From SR-FBR-E99 sp963732365 (GTDB taxonomy: Bacteria; Bacteroidota; Bacteroidia; Bacteroidales; VadinHA17), in contig CAVSZC010000005.1 of assembly GCA_963732365.1 (NCBI GenBank), forward strand, positions 310,001-374,000: a stretch of 64,000 nucleotides of DNA. Direction: 5' to 3'. Both the position numbers and the translations under genes were made by a program. How positions within the stretch are numbered: position 1 is the stretch's first letter; each line of letters opens with the position of its first letter. Under the pieces are notes generated by a model, which saw nothing but the letters and a program-made list of their open reading frames with translations, did not search any database and had not been told where the DNA came from. Positions 60,701 through 64,000 of this stretch are shown here, in pieces.

Positions 60701-63309
60701 AAGAGTACCCTTCCTTTGGCACCCAGGGCGGGAACATTCATCCCTGCAAATACCGGGTAAGGTGCATAGGGTATGACGGTCTGCGTTATGCTGGCATCGC
60801 CTCCCTTTTCAAAGACCCTTGTTGTGAAGACTGCATTGAGCATGCCAGGGGCGTTAAGCTCATCATCGGGGGTAAATGATACTGCCGCTTCTCCGGAACT
60901 GTTGATTTTTCCGTCGAATACGGTCTGGCTTTCAAACCAGAACTGAGAGGCGGGATCATCGAAGTTGTACTGTCCGTACTTCTCAAAGGTTGTCTTCACC
61001 GGCTTCAGGAGCAGGTCGACGGTTGTTTTAAGGTCCCGTGCCGCTGTACCGTTAAGCCATGACACCTTCATGTCACCTTTCAATGCCCGGCTTTCCCCTC
61101 CGGCGACGGCATCCGGGAAGTCAAGTTTAATTTTTAGCCTGTTGGGCTTGACTGTCTCAACCTTGATGGTCTTTGTGAAGGTGGCGCCGCCGATGCGCAC
61201 CTGTGCCCTGTAATTGCCCGTCACGGCATCGGCAGTGGTGCCGGAAGTAAAAGTGATAAATCCTTTTTCGTTCAGTGCCGCCACCTGGTCATCGACTCTC
61301 TGTCCCATCGGGTTGTACAGCTCGAAGTGAACAGGGTGGCCGGCGGGTAATCCGCTGGCGATATCTTTTACAATCAGCCCGATGAAAATAGTATCACCCG
61401 GCCTTCTTACGTCGCGCTCGGTGAAGATGAAGGCCCTGATACCCTCCCGGGGCATCTCTCCGGAGACGTCGAAGGAGCTCATCGAGAGTGCGGCACCGTC
61501 ATTAAGCGACAGGTAGTTTCGGTTGCCTTCCTTTCGTGCTATCACAAGAAAGGGTTTCCGTGTGCAGGGAACAGCCGCAATGCCGTTTCTGTCTGTCACC
61601 GCAGTGCCTATAAGCTGCATCTGGTAGTCAAATATCTCAACCGTAGTCCCTTCAACCGGCTGCGCTGTCTTTATGTCATTGACGAAAATGCGGAGGTTGT
61701 TATCGGTACCGCTCTTGGCCATTATCCCCAGGTCTGAGGCAAGAATGTTCCTGACAAGCTTCTTATACGGACTGTAATAGGCTTCACTGCATGGATTTTC
61801 CCTCTCCTTCCAGTCATATGCATATTCGTAAAAGAGTCCCTCTTCAGAGAGTTGATAATAATCGTCAGACCCTTCCCACTCCCTGTCAAGATCAGCGATA
61901 TCGAGCATCTCTTCGTACTTCGACTTCTCCGTCTTGCCGCTGCAGGGATAGAGTGAGTACGAAGGTCTCATGCCCAGTTCAATGCGGTATAAGATTCCCG
62001 GCTCCGGATCGATGTAGTTTGCCAGGTCGATTGTAAACAGGTTGTACCTGTTGGGATCGAACCCGGCATCGCCGGTGAGAGGTATCCTTCCGCGGAAGAC
62101 GGGCCTGCCAAAACGTTTGACATCACTGTAAATATTGGCTTCGCCCATGCTGTTCTGCTGAAGGAACCACGGCAGGTTGTTTTCGAATATTTTTATGATG
62201 GTGAGATCAACCGCACTGAGGTTTGCTGCCATGAAAGGGAAGATCAGGTTTCCCGATGACGGCATTATGGTCCCTCTGCCTACGGCCTGTATGCCGGGCA
62301 TTACGGGGGTGAAGTTTATGCTTTTTGTCACTGCCCCGCCAAGCTTCTCACCTCTTGTGTTGCGCAGTGAGCCGTCTATAGTGATCTCTGTCTCACCGAT
62401 GACATAGTCGCCGGGGATGATCAGCATCCTGTTGCCTTCAGCAGTGACGGTCAGAGGATGGGGAGGCTTCATTGTGACCACCCCCTCGAGCTCAAATGCA
62501 GGATCGATCAGGTCAGAGAAGAAGATCTCGACACTCTTGCTTTCGCCGGCGCTGACCTTCAGGTCTGTGACTGTGAATCTCCCCTTTGCAGGGATGGCCA
62601 CCAGAAACTCACCCTTTGCCTTTATCCCGTATGAGTTGCCGTTCCAGGCAACCTTAAGCTCGCTCTCTTCACTTTGTCTGGCTATCTTCTCTACAGTGAA
62701 GGTGTGATTATTATTGCTGTCATGTTCCCAGATAACCTTTTCTGCCCGTTTTCCTGCACTCACCGTGAGATATTTCTCCACCTCCGAAGGGTCAGCGTAG
62801 TCAGACGTGACGAGCACGCCAGTAAGAGTATATGTGTTCCCGTCAGGGAGGTCAGCCGAAATTGGATTAAGGGTCACGGTGAAGTTCTTCTCTATGGTGC
62901 TGAAGGAGAGCGGGAAGAACCGTAACCGCTCTTCGACGGTTCCCAGCCTGCTGATATCGAGTGTACCGGTATAGTTTGTTGCCGGCTGCAACGGTTTTGC
63001 AGGTCTGAAGACCAGCGTAAGGTCGTCAGCCCACTCAGCAGTCCCCTTGACCGAAGGATTGAAAGAGAAAAGGCCCTGTGTCTTGCTCTTGTCAATCGAT
63101 GCGGCAAATTCCGGGGTGAAGACTATCTGCACAGTGCTGCCCGAGGAGATGATCCCCGAGGTGTAGGCAGATATGTACTTGCTGAATCCTTTGTCAATTA
63201 TGGTGACGGCAGGAGCAGCACCACCGGCCCCCGCTTCCTTCCGGCCTCTGCCGCAGGAAACGGCGATTACGGCCAGAATGACCGCAGAGAAGAAAATAAT
63301 ACGGTTCAT
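57757..63309 (-). CDS. alpha-2-macroglobulin family lipoprotein
   Basis: A protease trap of 1850 residues. The lipoprotein signal (IIFFSAVILAVIAVSC, Cys near 19) anchors it in the periplasm. MG1-type and bait-region-like beta domains follow (ARSTGSIM-free): a series of macroglobulin domains with GDTIFIGLIVKD (the family's PGDT signature region RRPGDTIF near 640), YAPYPVFAGMNVPALG, then the A2M middle domain with RMLSPGDRVALPV. The thioester motif YPHGCTEQ (Cys-x-x-Gln) is complete near residue 1405, followed by helical toroid segments and a C-terminal receptor-like domain. In other bacteria this protein is paired with PbpC, which repairs wall while the trap blocks attacking proteases. Here pbpC follows on the same strand. 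Confidence 0.94.
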   Translation of the reverse strand: MNRIIFFSAVILAVIAVSCGRGRKEAGAGGAAPAVTIIDKGFSKYISAYTSGIISSGSTVQIVFTPEFAASIDKSKTQGLFSFNPSVKGTAEWADDLTLVFRPAKPLQPATNYTGTLDISRLGTVEERLRFFPLSFSTIEKNFTVTLNPISADLPDGNTYTLTGVLVTSDYADPSEVEKYLTVSAGKRAEKVIWEHDSNNNHTFTVEKIARQSEESELKVAWNGNSYGIKAKGEFLVAIPAKGRFTVTDLKVSAGESKSVEIFFSDLIDPAFELEGVVTMKPPHPLTVTAEGNRMLIIPGDYVIGETEITIDGSLRNTRGEKLGGAVTKSINFTPVMPGIQAVGRGTIMPSSGNLIFPFMAANLSAVDLTIIKIFENNLPWFLQQNSMGEANIYSDVKRFGRPVFRGRIPLTGDAGFDPNRYNLFTIDLANYIDPEPGILYRIELGMRPSYSLYPCSGKTEKSKYEEMLDIADLDREWEGSDDYYQLSEEGLFYEYAYDWKERENPCSEAYYSPYKKLVRNILASDLGIMAKSGTDNNLRIFVNDIKTAQPVEGTTVEIFDYQMQLIGTAVTDRNGIAAVPCTRKPFLVIARKEGNRNYLSLNDGAALSMSSFDVSGEMPREGIRAFIFTERDVRRPGDTIFIGLIVKDIASGLPAGHPVHFELYNPMGQRVDDQVAALNEKGFITFTSGTTADAVTGNYRAQVRIGGATFTKTIKVETVKPNRLKIKLDFPDAVAGGESRALKGDMKVSWLNGTAARDLKTTVDLLLKPVKTTFEKYGQYNFDDPASQFWFESQTVFDGKINSSGEAAVSFTPDDELNAPGMLNAVFTTRVFEKGGDASITQTVIPYAPYPVFAGMNVPALGAKGRVLFTDRPNEVRLVTVDKNGNPVRSDVEVNVYKLEYRWWWESDDEFLGSYISGSSNNIVYTETITTSGGEGKISFSIDKEAWGRYLVRATLPSGHSTGMIMLVDWPWDYGMKPGGNDGASMLQLNTDKDKYNVGDEISLSFPSPAGGRAIVTIENSTGLLDITQIDTRAGNTEVRIKATGAMAPNAYLYVTILQPHSQTVNDAPIRLYGVMPVMVEDPSTKLMPVITMADQIRSQQEVEIKVSEQNRRGMSYTLAVVDEGLLDLTGFRTPDPWKWFFVKHALGVKTWDLYDIVFGAFGGKLGRIFAIGGDEAAVDQTKNRARRFVPVVRFMGPFTLEPGKTGTHRIRLPQYTGSVRVMVTAAGEANSFGSAEKSVIVSDPLMVLATAPRMLSPGDRVALPVTLFAQKKDIDEVNVTVTGNDMVTFAEPSATVRFTGPGEKDIQFLFTTASRTGKAVIRVTATAGGETALYDMEVEVRTPNPPERRSETRTVAPGDRYEKSFAPFGLAGTSSATAEIFSLPSINLTSRMAWLTNYPHGCTEQITSAAFPQVYLPGLLGNNLPDPARVRNNVQEALRKNASRQLASGALPLWPGGAHPDDWVTSYAGHFAIEAQRAGYALPEGFMSRWTDYQRAAAASWRYQPQYRFTATDQAYRLFTLALAGTPEKGAMNRMRENTELPSLAKWFLAAAYATTGRPEVAQGLIDVRNLKAEPDFTSYYYGSDLRDRSIILYTLTTIGNTGEALELLKEIAAELSREQWYSTQTTAWALFSYMNFSRQVRGESDQPMKVSLDFNGKTEKISSSEGAIMRTLTPAAVNKLVIENESDRPLFVTFTEQGVPLTTDQTVSESNLTMKVDYMDMTQAPVDVGSLAQGTGFMMVVTLTNTSFRQIGNLALTQMVPSGWEIQNTRLFEANLLLKESGYDYRDFRDDRVNTYFSLKGGETKKFYIILTAAYRGVYSLPSVVCEAMYDEGVYARRPGREVTVRE

Positions 63310-63328
63310 GATATCAGTTATTTAGTTT

Positions 63329-64000
63329 TCAGACAGCCGTGATCTCGGCTCTTAAACGGGAGATATAATCACGTATCTGGTTGATCGTTTCTACGGTGAC
63401 GGTCATCTCGCTGCCGCTGGTGGTGATGACCTGCCTGAGAGTGTCTATCCTGACATCTCCCGGACTGTAATATATCTCGAATGTGTCAAACCACCTGTTT
63501 AGGTACTTGAGCTTCTTTGTATAAAAGACAACCATGGGGTCGTCATAATAGTTTTTCATGAAGCTCAGGAGCGAAATCAGGGAGTATTTCTGTTCGGCTA
63601 TTTTCGCCACTACCTGCGGATCGGGATTGGCCGGATCATAAGCCAGCTGCGTGGCAAGATACATGGCCTCTATCCATCCTCCCATGAGCATCAGTCCCAG
63701 CGTTCCTTCGCTCCCTTCCGACCGGAGATGGCTGTCTATCTTTGCATAGGCGTCATTCATCAGCCTTGTGAGCGAGTCGGCGTTATTGATTGTACGGTCG
63801 ACACTCCTGATTGCGTCAGAAAGAAATGTATCGGGCATGTTGAGCCTGTCGCTCAGCGTCTTTATGGTGTTGAAATAACTGACCGTCTGCCTGTTTACCC
63901 CGAAGAGTTTCATATAACCCATGTCGACGCCGTATACCCCGAGGTTCATTGCCGCCTTGTAACTGGTCATATAGAGATCGCGGTTCTCTGACGGAGATAT
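63329..64000 (-). CDS. protein of unknown function (N-terminus outside window)
   Basis: The frame on the minus strand is open to the end of the window (10 further codons, ISPSENRDLY, before the Met at 63970), so the start lies outside. The visible 220 or so residues are mostly helical, with GTLGLMLMGGWIEAMYLAT as a conserved-looking core and a helical tail (INQIRDYISRLRAEI). I do not recognise a family; no catalytic motif is evident. It is 19 bases before the macroglobulin gene in the same direction, so the two are probably co-transcribed. Confidence 0.6.
   Translation of the reverse strand: MSPSENRDLYMTSYKAAMNLGVYGVDMGYMKLFGVNRQTVSYFNTIKTLSDRLNMPDTFLSDAIRSVDRTINNADSLTRLMNDAYAKIDSHLRSEGSEGTLGLMLMGGWIEAMYLATQLAYDPANPDPQVVAKIAEQKYSLISLLSFMKNYYDDPMVVFYTKKLKYLNRWFDTFEIYYSPGDVRIDTLRQVITTSGSEMTVTVETINQIRDYISRLRAEITAV

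Overview
The window looks like a chromosomal segment of a member of the Bacteroidota, probably Bacteroidales-like. The evidence is: type IX secretion C-terminal domains (end of the first gene; the multicopper oxidase), Reg_prop/Y_Y_Y LytS-type sensor kinase, FISUMP and DUF4402 proteins, PIG-L/ROK/GH125/GH20/GH29 glycan genes, TAnnTTTG-type -7 boxes, and few Shine-Dalgarno sites. Genes are dense, with short gaps and start/stop overlaps. Four genes are broken by single-base frame changes (usher-like gene twice, esterase, pbpC, and possibly cusA), so either real decay or assembly errors are present.

Layout. 0-5 kb: the end of a T9SS cargo protein, a DUF4402 pilin-like protein and a usher-like outer-membrane protein with three SPOR repeats. 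5-11 kb: endonuclease IV, a secreted esterase, two Stealth phosphotransferases and PdxH. 11-18 kb: a GH20 hexosaminidase followed by a phospholipid set (acyltransferase, CDP-alcohol phosphotransferase, TauE-type transporter, CdsA-like protein, diacylglycerol kinase), pirin, and a CAU-anticodon tRNA with its own promoter and terminator. 18-21 kb: MtnA and a class II aldolase (methylthioribose-phosphate metabolism), a TetR regulator and Lgt. 21-37 kb: a glycan-use region with an Ig-like lipoprotein, GH125, two ROK kinases, a CBM9-like protein, a PPi-type phosphofructokinase, a PIG-L deacetylase, a SIS isomerase/deaminase, FadD, IspD and two GH29 fucosidases. 37-41 kb: a LytTR regulator and its large sensor kinase. 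41.8-52.6 kb: a CusA/CusB metal-efflux set with a second adaptor, a FISUMP protein and a 1403-residue T9SS multicopper oxidase. 52.6-53.7 kb: a tRNA-Val locus rebuilt by repeats. 53.7-64 kb: a PAS histidine kinase, pbpC, an alpha-2-macroglobulin and a truncated gene of unknown function.

How they work together. Exoglycosidases (GH20, GH125, GH29) would release GlcNAc, mannose and fucose. The cytoplasmic ROK / PIG-L / SIS / PFK genes could take GlcNAc to fructose 1,6-bisphosphate without NagA or NagB. The cus genes and the oxidase form a plausible copper/silver defence block. pbpC and alpha-2-macroglobulin are the known periplasmic defence pair.

The most unusual DNA is at 52.6-53.7 kb. On the minus strand, seven exact 81-bp units made of a tRNA-Val 5' half plus a short palindrome lead into a near-intact tRNA-Val(GAC). 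A small GIY-YIG nuclease gene follows, and then a second tRNA-Val copy interrupted by the same palindrome family. Other small repeats sit inside genes: a 30-bp palindrome in frame in mtnA and heptanucleotide repeats in frame in pbpC.
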